Source: Paracoccaceae bacterium (lineage in GTDB: Bacteria > Pseudomonadota > Alphaproteobacteria > Rhodobacterales > Rhodobacteraceae). From it: 64,000 nt of DNA. The stretch covers positions 1-64,000 of the forward strand of contig JACONJ010000023.1 in NCBI GenBank assembly GCA_014323785.1. The letters are read 5' to 3'. The notes below the pieces were generated by a model, which worked only from the letters and a program-made list of their open reading frames with translations, had not been told where the DNA came from and did not search any database. The position numbers were made by a program, and so were the translations under genes. Every line of letters starts with the position of its first letter. Positions within the stretch are counted from its first letter, which is position 1. This document shows, piece after piece, positions 45,702 to 55,775 of this stretch.

Positions 45702-45864
45702 TCCGGCCCCTTTGCTCCGCGGGGGGCTGACGTTGAACTGAATGATGCTTTGATGAAACGGTCGCTCAGGCGTGTCAAGTATGCCGTGCAGCGCGGCGGT
45801 CAGGCGGCGATCCAGCTCAGGTGAACACCCAAAACAAGTGCCGTCAGCGTCTGCATCGCACGCG

Positions 45865-46749
45865 CTAAAGTTTCATCCCGTGCATCTGCCGGAACCGCTG
45901 GATCAGGCTGGAGGTATCCCACCGCCCGCCGCCCAGCTGCTGGACCTCGGCATAGAATTGGTCAACCAGCGCGGTGACTGGCAGGCTAAGGCCCATGGAC
46001 TTTGCCTGTGCCAGCGCGATTCCCAGATCCTTGCGCATCCAATCCACGGCAAATCCGTGGTTGAACTTATTATCCACCATGGTGCCCGCACGGTTTGCCA
46101 ATTGCCAGGATCCACCCGCACCCTGGCTGATCAGATCGGCCACTTTCTTTGGGTCAAGCCCCGCCTTTATGGCGAAGAACAGCCCCTCTGACACGCTTTG
46201 AATCGCGCCGGCGATGCAAACCTGGTTGATCATCTTTACCATCTGGCCCGCGCCGACCGGCCCGAAATGCATGATCACTTTGGCATAAGCCCCGATCACG
46301 GATCGGGCGGCATCAAAATGCGCCTGTTCCCCTCCGCACATGATCGCCAATTGTCCGGATTCGGCCCCCGCCTGTCCGCCAGAGACCGGCGCATCAACCC
46401 AACCGATCCCGGCCCTGGCTGCCTCTGCCCCCAACTCCCCGGTGATCAGGGCCGAGATGGTGGTGTGATCGACAAACACCGCGCCCCTGGCCATGCTGGC
46501 AAGCGCACCGTCCGGTCCCGTGGCCACCGCGCACAGGTCATCATCATTGCCGACGCATGCCATAACAAACGCCGCCCCTTCGGCGGCGTCCCTCGGGGTT
46601 GCCCCAACGCTGCCGCCATGGTCCGCCACCCAGGCCTCGGCCCTGGACCGGGTGCGGTTATAGACCGTCACTTCATGCCCTGCGGCGCACAGATGCCCGG
46701 CCATCGGGTAGCCCATCACGCCCAATCCCAGGAACGCCAGTTTCGCCAT
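45865..46749 (-). CDS. 3-hydroxyisobutyrate dehydrogenase-like reductase
   Basis: This 294-aa beta-hydroxyacid dehydrogenase has an NAD-binding start FLGLGVMGYPMAGHLCAAGH, the signature VDAPVSGGQAGAESGQLAIM and catalytic Lys in GQMVKMINQVC. Substrate could be 3-hydroxyisobutyrate, tartronate semialdehyde or a related acid. The ATG at 46749 lies 41 bp after pxpA on the same strand, so it may belong to that operon. Confidence 0.88.
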   Translation of the reverse strand: MAKLAFLGLGVMGYPMAGHLCAAGHEVTVYNRTRSRAEAWVADHGGSVGATPRDAAEGAAFVMACVGNDDDLCAVATGPDGALASMARGAVFVDHTTISALITGELGAEAARAGIGWVDAPVSGGQAGAESGQLAIMCGGEQAHFDAARSVIGAYAKVIMHFGPVGAGQMVKMINQVCIAGAIQSVSEGLFFAIKAGLDPKKVADLISQGAGGSWQLANRAGTMVDNKFNHGFAVDWMRKDLGIALAQAKSMGLSLPVTALVDQFYAEVQQLGGGRWDTSSLIQRFRQMHGMKL

Positions 46750-46790
46750 GCTTGCCTCCTCTCGAATCCGTAGTTTTCCCTTCAAGAGAC

Positions 46791-47606
46791 CTAGCAGCCG
46801 TCCCCTGAGCAGACCAGCCCCCGGCGACGTGCTGCGCCGCGCCGCCCGTCAAAGGGGCAAAGCGTGATCCCCTCTGCCTCCAGTGCCGCACGGACGGCAC
46901 GGGCGATATCAACCGCTTCGGGCGTGTCACCGTGCAGGCAGATGGTGTCGATCATCGCTGGCACCGGCACCCCGTCCCCGGGGATGATCGTACCTGCCTT
47001 GACCATCCGGATGATCCGCGCCCCGGCAACCTTTGGATCATGGATCACCGCGCCGGGCACCGAGCGATCAAGCAGCGTCGCATCGGGGTTATAGGCGCGA
47101 TCCGCGAATATCTCTCCGGCCCAGGCGCAGCCAAGGGTGCGCACGGCCTCTTCCTGTGCGGTGGTGGCCAAAACAGTGATGATCAGGTCAGGATCAACCG
47201 AGAGTGCCCCAGCGTAGCACGCCCGTGCCATGGCGGCATCCCGGGCGCACATATTGGCCAGTGCACCATGCAGCTTCAGGTGCCGCACCCGCCCGCCTGC
47301 TGCCCGCGCCATGGCCTGTGCCGCGCCCAGTTGATAGCGGATCAGATTGGCCAGGCTCTCATGGTTCAAATGCATCTGGCGGCGACCAAACCCTTGCAGA
47401 TCGGCAAAGCCGGGATGTGCACCGATACCGACACCGCGCTCAGCCGCCATCGCCATCGTCCTGGCCATGACATCGGGATCACCCGCATGGGCACCACAAG
47501 CGATGTTGGCCGAGGTCACCAAGGCCAGCAATTCCGCATCGCGGCCCATGACCCAAGGGCCGAAACTTTCGCCCATATCCGCGTTCAAGTCAACAGAACG
47601 GCTCAT
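46791..47606 (-). CDS. pxpA: 5-oxoprolinase subunit A
   Basis: This 271-aa LamB/YcsF protein starts VDLNADMGESFGPWVMG and has NIACGAHAGDPDVMARTM, GAHPGFADLQGFGRR and ICLHGDTPEAV. With PxpB and PxpC it opens 5-oxoproline with ATP. Overlaps pxpC by 4 bp (47603-47606). Confidence 0.92.
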   Translation of the reverse strand: MSRSVDLNADMGESFGPWVMGRDAELLALVTSANIACGAHAGDPDVMARTMAMAAERGVGIGAHPGFADLQGFGRRQMHLNHESLANLIRYQLGAAQAMARAAGGRVRHLKLHGALANMCARDAAMARACYAGALSVDPDLIITVLATTAQEEAVRTLGCAWAGEIFADRAYNPDATLLDRSVPGAVIHDPKVAGARIIRMVKAGTIIPGDGVPVPAMIDTICLHGDTPEAVDIARAVRAALEAEGITLCPFDGRRGAARRRGLVCSGDGC

Positions 47607-48616
47607 ATCTCATCCTCCTGTCCAGTGACGGCCCCATCAACCAGGCGATACCTGAGCAGATCGGCAATCGTTTCCGGGGATCGAATTAATGGCTTGATGC
47701 GGCGCGGCAAAGCGGCCTGCGCCTTATCCGCCGCCTCTTGCGCGGTGCAGGCCTCTTTCCACGACAAGAAGCTGAAGGTCAGTTTCGCCTTCGCCGGTGT
47801 TTGCACAGCTTTCGGCAGGTCAGCGGGCAGAACCGACGCGATCCGGGGATAGCCCCCGGTGGTCTGGCACTCGGCCAACAGGATCACTGGTACCCCGTCG
47901 CCGGTGATTTGCACATCTCCTGGTGCGATCCCCTCGGACACGATGGAAAGACCCTCTGATAAACCAAAGCCCTCTCTCTCTCCCATCAGCCGCAATGCCA
48001 TACGGTTTGAGCGTGGGTCAGGGCGAAACGTGCCCGCTTTGAACCGGGCGCGGAGCTCCGCCGGAAAAAGCGCGGTCTGAATCGAAGGCATCAGCCGCAG
48101 AATTCCACCCGAAAAGCGGTCCGCCACCGCCAAACCCAGACCGATTCTGCCACCAGTGTCGGTCCCGATCGGCAGCACATCACCCGGTGCCAGTGCCGCC
48201 CCCAAACCAGCTGTCAGATGGGTCGCACGCCCGCCCAGAACCAGGGGTACCTCAATGCCACCTCCGAAATGCAGATAACCGACGCGCCCCGCAAGCGGGC
48301 GACCGATGGTCAACCGCACCCCTGGCAGCAGCAGGTGGCTGGCTTGCCAGGCCAGCGTTCTGTCCCCAGCGTGAACCTCCATTGGCGCACCGGTCAGGGC
48401 AATGCGCACGGGTTCTGTCACTTCGCACTGAATGCCCGCACCGATCATTTCTACTGCAGCTAATTGCGGGCTTTGGCCAAGCAGAACCGCCCCTTCGTGA
48501 ATTGCCAGCCGGTCCAGTGCCCCGCCACGCGACAAGCCCTGGGCCAGATGGCCGGTGCGGCCCAAATCCTGGACCGTGGCCCCTGGCCCGGCGCGATGCA
48601 CCACCAAATGCCTCAC
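47603..48616 (-). CDS. pxpC: 5-oxoprolinase subunit C
   Basis: This 337-aa protein has the carboxyltransferase-like AHS2 domain: GPGATVQDLGRTGHLAQGLS, RGGALDRLAIHEGAVLLGQS and LLAECQTTGGYPRIASVLPA. It is the middle gene of pxpB-pxpC-pxpA, with 4-bp overlaps at both ends. Confidence 0.92.
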   Translation of the reverse strand: MRHLVVHRAGPGATVQDLGRTGHLAQGLSRGGALDRLAIHEGAVLLGQSPQLAAVEMIGAGIQCEVTEPVRIALTGAPMEVHAGDRTLAWQASHLLLPGVRLTIGRPLAGRVGYLHFGGGIEVPLVLGGRATHLTAGLGAALAPGDVLPIGTDTGGRIGLGLAVADRFSGGILRLMPSIQTALFPAELRARFKAGTFRPDPRSNRMALRLMGEREGFGLSEGLSIVSEGIAPGDVQITGDGVPVILLAECQTTGGYPRIASVLPADLPKAVQTPAKAKLTFSFLSWKEACTAQEAADKAQAALPRRIKPLIRSPETIADLLRYRLVDGAVTGQEDEI

Positions 48617-49383
48617 CCGACCTGCTCCGCCTCGGCACCGCCATCACTGCCATCCGGGTCGGCCAGAAGGCGTTCGATATGATCCCGATCTGTGGGCACG
48701 AAACTTATTTCATCGCCAGGGCGCAGAGGGAACGCCACAGTCGCCCCTGGTCGAAAGGACCGAAACGCCGTTTGCCCCACATGCCGCCACCCGGTTGGCG
48801 AAGGACGCGAGAACAACACGAATTGCCGGACGGCCTGGACCAGAGCACCCTGGGGTACCCGGGGCGTCAGGCTTGTCTGGCGTGGAATGTCCCACCGGGG
48901 CGGCAGCACGCCCAGATAGGGCTGGCCGGGGGCAAAGCCGATGGTCAGCACACGGACGCGGACCTGCGACCACTCGGTTATCGCCGTCGCCGTATCCACG
49001 CCTGCCGCCTGTGCCGCACTGTCCAGACCGGGGGCCAGGGATCCGCCGAAAACAGTGGGGATGCGCCAATGTCGCCGCCCGTCTGGCAAGGGCGCATCAT
49101 ACCAGTCACGGGATTGCAAAAGCGCACGCAGGCGATCCGATACATCCGCGCTGGATTGCGCCCCGGCGACCAGCCGCACCACGACAGAGACGAGGGTGGG
49201 GGCAGTCTCGGCAACCTCTGCCCAGTTTAGGCACTCCAACTCGGCCCGAAACGCCAGGGCCGCGCGATTTGGTGCCTCGGTGAACCGGTTGGCAAAACTC
49301 ACCAGAAGTGCGTCCAACCCCATGGGTCGAACAAAAGGAAAGGACGGCGCACGCCCATCGAGTGACAAAGAGGCCAGGATCAT
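48613..49383 (-). CDS. pxpB: 5-oxoprolinase subunit B
   Basis: This 256-aa AHS1-domain protein has VLTIGFAPGQPYLGVLPPRW and PRVPQGALVQAVRQ, and ends FRPGATVAFPLRPGDEISFV. First gene of the operon. The 270 bp upstream (49384-49654) hold no other gene. Confidence 0.9.
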   Translation of the reverse strand: MILASLSLDGRAPSFPFVRPMGLDALLVSFANRFTEAPNRAALAFRAELECLNWAEVAETAPTLVSVVVRLVAGAQSSADVSDRLRALLQSRDWYDAPLPDGRRHWRIPTVFGGSLAPGLDSAAQAAGVDTATAITEWSQVRVRVLTIGFAPGQPYLGVLPPRWDIPRQTSLTPRVPQGALVQAVRQFVLFSRPSPTGWRHVGQTAFRSFRPGATVAFPLRPGDEISFVPTDRDHIERLLADPDGSDGGAEAEQVG

Positions 49384-49654
49384 GCTCCGCTACACCGTCG
49401 GCACGACGATACAGTGGCACAGAGGCAACGGCAATTCGCAAGGAACCGCACCGACGGCACAGGGCCAGGGATTTGCATCCCTGGGTAAAATTTACCACCT
49501 CATCCGCGATTACGGCGGACAGGTTTATTACGAATCGATGCCCAAGGCACCCTGCCCATCGGCAAATCCGCCAGTCGGACAAGCCATGCACCAGCGGTCA
49601 AAGCCAGTGCTGGCCGAATTTGCATTCTTTGCACAGAAAGGCACTTATACCCCC

Positions 49655-49804
49655 CTAACCGCGCGGCGGCAGCTGGTCGCCCCAGTTGCCATCAAACGCC
49701 ACCACAAAAAGGCGACCGAACAGCACCAGAAACCAAACCCCGATCAGGCTCATAACGCCGCCAAAGATGATTTCGTATAAATAGCCCAGAATAAATTCTA
49801 TCAT
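49655..49804 (-). CDS. Small membrane protein
   Basis: A 49-aa ORF: MIEFILGYLYEIIFGGVMSL then IGVWFLVLFGRLFVVAF. One or two hydrophobic spans. GGGAGAAG lies 5 nt before the ATG. It follows the gene at 49821 on the same strand by 16 bp, suggesting co-transcription. Function unknown. Confidence 0.55.
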   Translation of the reverse strand: MIEFILGYLYEIIFGGVMSLIGVWFLVLFGRLFVVAFDGNWGDQLPPRG

Positions 49805-49820
49805 GTTCTTCTCCCTTGGG

Positions 49821-50087
49821 TTATGATCGCTCCGGCGGCTCAACGCATCCAAACAGGACGTTCGTTTTCATGCGCGGTGGGGTTTCATGGTCAAACTGCC
49901 ACAGCGTGATTCTGGCCCCGATGTTCCATTCACGGGTGATGTTCTCACCGTTATTGCCTTTGCGAAAGATCCACATGTCACCGATTTGTACCTTCAACGG
50001 GTTAGATAGATCGTCCGCACCAATGCCAGTTCCGATGATAATGTCGTCTTCTTTGTCTCTAAGGAAGGGGATGGATGTATAAGTCAT
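49821..50087 (-). CDS. Hypothetical small protein
   Basis: 88 aa: MTYTSIPFLRDKEDDIIIGT, GDMWIFRKGNNGENITREWN. Composition looks like a small soluble beta-rich protein. AGGAAG precedes the ATG. No family recognised. The 270 bp upstream (50088-50357) show no gene. Confidence 0.5.
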   Translation of the reverse strand: MTYTSIPFLRDKEDDIIIGTGIGADDLSNPLKVQIGDMWIFRKGNNGENITREWNIGARITLWQFDHETPPRMKTNVLFGCVEPPERS

Positions 50088-50357
50088 GATAATTCTTCCT
50101 GTATCTGGCCAAGAGCTTTAGCCTCCGATTCGGCATCATGTGTCAAGCGGTCTTAGCAGGGTTGCCTTTAAAGTCGATTATCTTGCCGTACCCGCCCTCA
50201 CTATTCTGTTTGAGCCGCGCCCTAACCCCGGTATCTGTCGCCGGCCTTCGTATGGGGTTATGGATGTTGCCGTGATAGCCGCACCCAGGTGCCGGATGAC
50301 ATCAATGACCCGGCCGGGCGGGGAGTCATGCCCGCGGCATAATAATGGCAGCCCGCT

Positions 50358-50831
50358 CTAACCCTCTCGTAGCAGCCGCGCCTTCTGTTTCTGCCAATCG
50401 CGCCTGGCCTCTGCCGCGCGTTTGTCCTGCATTTTCTTGCCCTTTGCGATGCCAATCTTCAGTTTCACCAATCCGCGATGATTGAAATACATCACCAAAG
50501 GTACCAGCGTCATGCCCCGACGTTGTGTGGCGTTCCACAATTTTGACAACTCCCTGCGGCGGCACAGCAGCTTTCGCCGCCGCCGGTCCTCGTGCTGGAA
50601 GGCTTTGGCCTGCAGATAGGGCGCGATATAGCTGTTCACCAGCCACAACTCCCCATCTTCCACCGCAGCATAGCTTTCTGCGATGTTGGAACTGCCTTTG
50701 CGCAGGGATTTCACCTCGGAACCTTCCAGAACAATCCCGACCTCCAGATCATCCTCAACGGCATAATCGTAGCGTGCACGCCGGTTCTCGGCGATCATCT
50801 TATAATTGGGGGTGTCAGATTTCCCGGTCAT
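50358..50831 (-). CDS. smpB: SsrA-binding protein SmpB
   Basis: The 157-aa protein has SmpB blocks: [58 protein letters not shown] and the basic tail KAEARR-type helix. It delivers tmRNA to stalled ribosomes. The ATG at 50831 is preferred; an in-frame codon 12 nt upstream is also possible. Confidence 0.95.
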   Translation of the reverse strand: MTGKSDTPNYKMIAENRRARYDYAVEDDLEVGIVLEGSEVKSLRKGSSNIAESYAAVEDGELWLVNSYIAPYLQAKAFQHEDRRRRKLLCRRRELSKLWNATQRRGMTLVPLVMYFNHRGLVKLKIGIAKGKKMQDKRAAEARRDWQKQKARLLREG

Positions 50832-51030
50832 GGGGGCGAGCATAGGGTCTTAATCCCTGCCTTGCCAGGCTTGTGGGTATCGATGTTGAGAATCCATGGT
50901 TTGATCTGAAGAAACAGGGTGCCGTCGGGATTCCCGCACTGCTGCCAGGTAAAGTCCATGGCTCTCGCCAGTTCGCTGCGCTGGGGCCACCTAAGGCAGG
51001 TGGCCCTTCGCATTCCATCAGGCCGTGGGC

Positions 51031-52026
51031 TTACGTGTCGCCGTGGATCATATCCGAGGGAATGTCGGCACCAGCGTTTTCCGTGAACCATCGGGCGGCA
51101 CCCGGGTGCCACATCATCACACTGTTCTTGTCCCAGTTTTCCGGTAGGGTGGACCGCGCCGCGCGATGGATATTCACCATCCGCTCATTGTCGGACATCA
51201 CCGTGTCAACCACCGCATAGACAAAGCTGGCAGGCAGCGCACAATTGGCGATGGCGAAGTTCCACATTGAAACCGACCTTGCGTCATCTTCCAGCGTGGT
51301 ATAGGTATCGGCGGCGATGTCGAACTGGCTGACCGGGAACACCTCCATGATTTTGGCCTGCTCTTCCTCGGTGAACTCAATGATGTTCACGTCCGTCTGC
51401 ACTTCCAACTGACTGACCGCGGGTACTGGCACACCGGCGGCGAAGGCGATCACGTCCAGAAGGCCGTCTTGCAACTGACTGCCCAAGTCTGACCAGCCAC
51501 CATTGCGGCGTTCAAACTCGACGCCGAGCGTTTCCATCATGCGCGGGAAATAGGTGTCCGAGGTGGACCCCGCAGGGCCGAAGCCGATGCGCGCACCTGC
51601 CGGGATTTCATCAATTGAAGTGATGCCCGAAGAGCTGAGTGCGGTAACCGAGAACGGTGTTTGATACATCGGGAACATCGCGCAGGCATTGGTCATCTGC
51701 AGTCCTGGCGCAATCGGGTTGGTGCCTTGCAGGCTTTCCGCCGCCGGGCCCATGGTTGTCATGCCGAACTGCGCTTGACCAGTATGTACCAGTGCCATGT
51801 TTTGCATCGGGCCACCGGTGACTTCGCCGCCGCCCGCCAGGCCCAGCTCTTCCGCAACCAGGTTCGCCCAGCCTGAACCATAGGCAAAATACGTGCCGCC
51901 TTGCGATGCGGTACCCACAGTGAAGCTTTCCGGCCAACCATCACGATCCTGATGGCCCTCGGCAAAGGCGAAGGATGTTATCAGTGCCGTCGTCATGGCA
52001 AGTGCGGTCAGTTTGACAAATGTCAT
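51031..52026 (-). CDS. TAXI-family TRAP solute-binding protein
   Basis: The 331-aa protein has a signal peptide (ALAMTTALITSFAFAEG) and TAXI motifs: FTVGTASQGGTYFAYGSGWA, GPMQNMALVHTGQAQFGMTT, RIGFGPAGSTSDTYF. It would bind a substrate in the periplasm for a TRAP permease, but no permease gene is next to it in the window. Confidence 0.88.
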   Translation of the reverse strand: MTFVKLTALAMTTALITSFAFAEGHQDRDGWPESFTVGTASQGGTYFAYGSGWANLVAEELGLAGGGEVTGGPMQNMALVHTGQAQFGMTTMGPAAESLQGTNPIAPGLQMTNACAMFPMYQTPFSVTALSSSGITSIDEIPAGARIGFGPAGSTSDTYFPRMMETLGVEFERRNGGWSDLGSQLQDGLLDVIAFAAGVPVPAVSQLEVQTDVNIIEFTEEEQAKIMEVFPVSQFDIAADTYTTLEDDARSVSMWNFAIANCALPASFVYAVVDTVMSDNERMVNIHRAARSTLPENWDKNSVMMWHPGAARWFTENAGADIPSDMIHGDT

Positions 52027-52134
52027 TGGGGTCTCTCCTTCCCATTTCTGGACACCCTGCGCCTTGTGCGCAAAGTCCTGTTATCCGGGCCATAGATGTA
52101 GCACGGCCCCTGAAAAATGCAAGCAGATCGCGGG

Positions 52135-52869
52135 TCAGGCCACGGCCAGGGCCTTGATGATCGGGCCGAAATCAGCTGCTGTAAGGGATGCGCCCCCTAC
52201 GAGTGCCCCATCAACATTCGGGACAGCGAAAATCCCGGCGGCATTTGACGGTTTGACGGATCCCCCATAGAGCAGGCGGATACCCTCTGCTGTCTCTGTA
52301 CCGAAACTGTTGGCCAACCATGTGCGAATCTCTTGATGCGCGGCGGCGATCTCCGCTGCGGTTGGAACCAGCCCGGTGCCGATGGCCCAGACCGGTTCAT
52401 AGGCGATAACCAGCCGTTCGGCGGGGGCACTATCGGGCAGAGATCTGGCCAGTTGGCCACGCAGCACATCGAGCGTCCCGCCTGTCTTGTATTGCGCCTC
52501 TGTCTCTCCGATGCAAACGATGGCGATGAGGTTTTCAGACCAGGCGGCTTCGGTTTTAGCACGAACAAGTGCATCAGTCTCACCGTGATCTGTGCGTCGT
52601 TCGGAATGCCCAAGGATGACGTAACTTGCGCCCGCATCGTGCAGCATGGCAGCGGATAAATCGCCCGTATGTGCGCCCTTCGCGCTTGGGTGGCAATCCT
52701 GCGCCCCGACCATGATACCCTCGACAGCCTGAACCATCCGCGTAATCAGCGTGGCGGGCGGGCAAAGCAGAATGTCTACGTCGGGGGGGGCAGGCAGCAC
52801 CGATGCCTCGGCCAGATCGCCCGAAAGCCCGTGCATCTTCCAGTTTCCGGCCACCAATTTGCGGGGCAT
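52135..52869 (-). CDS. tpiA: Triosephosphate isomerase
   Basis: The 244-aa protein has the full active site: AGNWKMHG (Asn, Lys), ASYVILGHSERR (His) and VIAYEPVWAIGTG (Glu), plus the phosphate loop RLLYGGSVKPSNA. It interconverts DHAP and G3P in glycolysis. Confidence 0.96.
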   Translation of the reverse strand: MPRKLVAGNWKMHGLSGDLAEASVLPAPPDVDILLCPPATLITRMVQAVEGIMVGAQDCHPSAKGAHTGDLSAAMLHDAGASYVILGHSERRTDHGETDALVRAKTEAAWSENLIAIVCIGETEAQYKTGGTLDVLRGQLARSLPDSAPAERLVIAYEPVWAIGTGLVPTAAEIAAAHQEIRTWLANSFGTETAEGIRLLYGGSVKPSNAAGIFAVPNVDGALVGGASLTAADFGPIIKALAVA

Positions 52870-53584
52870 CGCGCCACTCCCTTATGGATGACCCGCCCAG
52901 TGTATCAGGGCCACAGGGCGCGGGAAAGGGGTTAGGGGGTGCCACATGTCAGACTGCGTGAGGGGTGGAGAGTTGGGAACGATATAGGGGAATTGTGCAG
53001 GATCAGAGTGTGTGAAATCCAGTGGGGCAACGGGGGCAGTTGGGGGGGCGGGGGGAATGGCTTGAAACGGGCATATTGCAAGGGGCGGGTAATGACTGTG
53101 CAAGTGCAGGGTTTACGGGGTGGTTAAAAAGCAGAGGAATCGGTACGGCATGTTGAGGGTGCATGCCTGATTTGGTGCATTCGGGCCCAAGGTGGGGCGC
53201 GTAATCCAGGCGGGATCAGGTAGTCTTTACCGGAGCGGACCAACCAGGATGAACACCTCAATGAACACCGTGTGCATTATGCCTCTGTGAATAAACGGGC
53301 AGGTCACAAGCCGCCGCAGAACATGCGGCGCGAATGTGCCGGTAGCGCATATCCAATCAATCGGGTTGTTGAATTGCATGCAGCCCCGGATTGTCCCCCA
53401 ACGCCAGCCGAGCCCACCACCATAGGCGACAGGATATTGAATGAAGCGGCGTCCGGCGGCACGTGCCCGGTTGACGGGGCTTCCCACCCTGGGTAAGCGA
53501 GGTTCGGGTGCCTGGCCAAAATCAAGGTACGAAAATTCGACAGGCTGGCAAAGGTCCAACCAGAACCAGATGAGGCAACAGCCC
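52870..53584. other. 700-bp gap between tpiA and trpS
   Basis: No ORF here has convincing composition or a good start on either strand. It includes G-rich stretches near 53030-53060. It must hold the divergent promoters of tpiA and trpS, but none is clear by eye. Confidence 0.4.
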
Positions 53585-54616
53585 ATGGGCGATCCGGGTT
53601 TTAAACAGCGCGCATTCTCGGGGATTCAACCCTCGGGCGGTTTGACGCTTGGCAATTACCTGGGCGCGATCAGACGATTTGTAAAGATGCAGAATGCCGG
53701 TATTTATGAGACGGTCTACTGCATGGTCGACTTGCACGCGATCACCGCCAGACTGGTGCCTCCGCGGGAGCTCATCCACAACACCCGCGAGCTCTGCGCA
53801 GGTTTCCTGGCCTCGGGCGTCGATCCGGAGAAGTCTATTGTGATCAACCAGTCGCAAGTGCCCGAGCACGCACAACTGGCCTGGATTTTCAACTGTGTCG
53901 CGCGCATGGGCTGGATGGGCCGGATGACCCAGTGGAAGGACAAGTCAGGCAAAAATGCCGAAGGATCCTCGCTTGGTCTTTTCGCTTATCCCGCATTGAT
54001 GGCGGCGGATATTTTAATCTACCACGCCACCCATGTACCCGTGGGTGAAGATCAGAAACAGCATCTGGAATTAACGCGCGATATTGCAACAAAGTTCAAT
54101 CATGATTACGGCGTGGCGTTCTTTCCAATCCCCGGGCCGGTGATCGAAGGCATCGCCACGCGCGTGATGAGCCTGCAGGACGGCACCAGGAAGATGTCGA
54201 AATCCGACCCATCTGACAAAAGCCGCATCAACATGACCGATGATGCCGATGCCATCGCCGGAAAAATCCGCAAGGCCAAGACCGACCCGGACCCATTGCC
54301 GGACAATTTGGACGGACTGGCCGACCGGCCCGAGGCCCGCAATCTGGTGAATATCTATGCTGCGCTGGCCGAAACCTCGCCGCAGGCGGTGCTGGATGCG
54401 CATGCGGGCGCACTGTTCGGACGTTTCAAGGGTGCGCTGTCGGAATTAGCGGTAGCGACCCTGACCCCGATATCGAACGAGATATCCCGCCTGATGGCCG
54501 ACCCTGCCGAGATTGACCGCATCCTGGGCCGCGGGGCAGACCGCGCACGGGAGATCACCGCCCCGATCCTGGAACAGACATACGATATTGTGGGGATGGT
54601 AAGGCAACACCTTTGA
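53585..54616 (+). CDS. trpS: Tryptophanyl-tRNA synthetase
   Basis: The 343-aa class I synthetase has [20 protein letters not shown] (HIGH variant), [28 protein letters not shown] and [18 protein letters not shown]. It charges tRNA-Trp. I chose the ATG at 53585, with GAGG 8-11 nt upstream; an ATG at 53570 is the alternative. Confidence 0.95.
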   Translation: MGDPGFKQRAFSGIQPSGGLTLGNYLGAIRRFVKMQNAGIYETVYCMVDLHAITARLVPPRELIHNTRELCAGFLASGVDPEKSIVINQSQVPEHAQLAWIFNCVARMGWMGRMTQWKDKSGKNAEGSSLGLFAYPALMAADILIYHATHVPVGEDQKQHLELTRDIATKFNHDYGVAFFPIPGPVIEGIATRVMSLQDGTRKMSKSDPSDKSRINMTDDADAIAGKIRKAKTDPDPLPDNLDGLADRPEARNLVNIYAALAETSPQAVLDAHAGALFGRFKGALSELAVATLTPISNEISRLMADPAEIDRILGRGADRAREITAPILEQTYDIVGMVRQHL

Positions 54617-54842
54617 CCGCCCAGGCGAATTGCCTATACGTATCTGCTGTTGATGAAGGTGAAGCCATCTGTCAGTTTATGATAATCAAGAACAAAGTGT
54701 CGTATTAATCGTGAATTGATATGCATGATCCTTGACGTTTGTGAGGAGAAGATACGCCAAACTCCTTGATAAACCTCGTGCGAAATTCAAATACAAAGCG
54801 CACAGAGGGCCGCATTCCACGACTCTTTCTGTCCGTCTGATC

Positions 54843-55613
54843 TTAACCGAGCAGCCCGCGCCGGACCAAACTGGCACCTGCCACGCTCAGGACGACAAGC
54901 GTCACCTTGCGAAAGACATCCGGGTTCAACCGGTCGCTTAGCCAGAACCCGGCCCGCATGCCGATAAAGCCGGGGATCAGAAGTGCAGCCGAGAACAGGG
55001 CAGTAACCGGATTCAGGACGCCGGAATGGAGATGCCCGGCCAGCAGGCTGACTGACCCCAGGCCATAGACCACGCCCTGCACCAGCATCTGCCGGGTCTT
55101 TGGTGTTTCCAGCGCGATCAGGTAAAGCACCGTGGGTGGCCCCCAGGTGCCAGTCAACCCGCCAAGAGCACCGGCGAACAGGCCGACACACCATTCCGCC
55201 ACCGGGCGCCATGCGGGGGGGATATGAAACCGCACACCGAACAGCTGAAGCAACGACAGCACCATGACCGGCACCCCCAGGACCAGATACATGGTCCGGG
55301 TCGGAATGCCGGTAACAAACTGCGCCACGATCAGGATCATCACGCAGACGATGCCGATATAGCGGCGGTATTCGACGATGACCGCCCAAGCCGCGCGGCC
55401 ACCGAAGCGGAGAACCTGAAGCAGATTGCTCATCACCACTGGCAGAATCAGCCCGGCGATGGCCAATTGCGGCTCCAAGAACAGCGACAGGCCGGACACC
55501 ATCACCAGGGGCATGGCGAATCCGACGGCACCTTTGATGAAACCGGCGGCAAAGGTCACACCCAATGCCGCGGAAAATGCCCAAAGTGGCATAAGTTGCA
55601 GCGTCTCGTCCAT
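54843..55613 (-). CDS. TauE/SafE-family membrane transporter
   Basis: The 256-aa protein has about eight hydrophobic helices and the TSUP signatures AAGFIKGAVGFAMPLVMV and GALGGLTGTWGPPTVLYLIA. It probably exports a sulfur-containing or organic anion; substrate unknown. ATG at 55613 follows AGAAGGGG. It is divergent from mcd, 162 bp away. Confidence 0.88.
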   Translation of the reverse strand: MDETLQLMPLWAFSAALGVTFAAGFIKGAVGFAMPLVMVSGLSLFLEPQLAIAGLILPVVMSNLLQVLRFGGRAAWAVIVEYRRYIGIVCVMILIVAQFVTGIPTRTMYLVLGVPVMVLSLLQLFGVRFHIPPAWRPVAEWCVGLFAGALGGLTGTWGPPTVLYLIALETPKTRQMLVQGVVYGLGSVSLLAGHLHSGVLNPVTALFSAALLIPGFIGMRAGFWLSDRLNPDVFRKVTLVVLSVAGASLVRRGLLG

Positions 55614-55775
55614 GGCCAAAGCCCCTTCTGCCCCCGTATAGTGTCACCGCACCGCAAGACAAGCGGGACATTTATCGGTCATGCGCCCCCTTTAATCTAT
55701 TGTGCTCTTCTTGCGCTTTGCCTGCGGAAATTCTATCCCTCCGGCGAAAATCATGATGACAGGGGGGAAGCGTTC

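Noticed and set aside
43636-45864. Integrative element with attachment repeats at tRNA-Val
   Set aside because: No integrase gene and no copy of the tRNA 3' end was seen at the far side, so only tRNA-adjacent placement is claimed.
50828-50959. Short minus-strand ORF upstream of smpB
   Set aside because: Only about 43 aa, overlaps the smpB start, and no motif or clear initiation signal.
53227-53586. 119-aa minus-strand ORF upstream of trpS
   Set aside because: Overlaps the trpS start region, lacks a ribosome-binding site and shows no recognisable motif.
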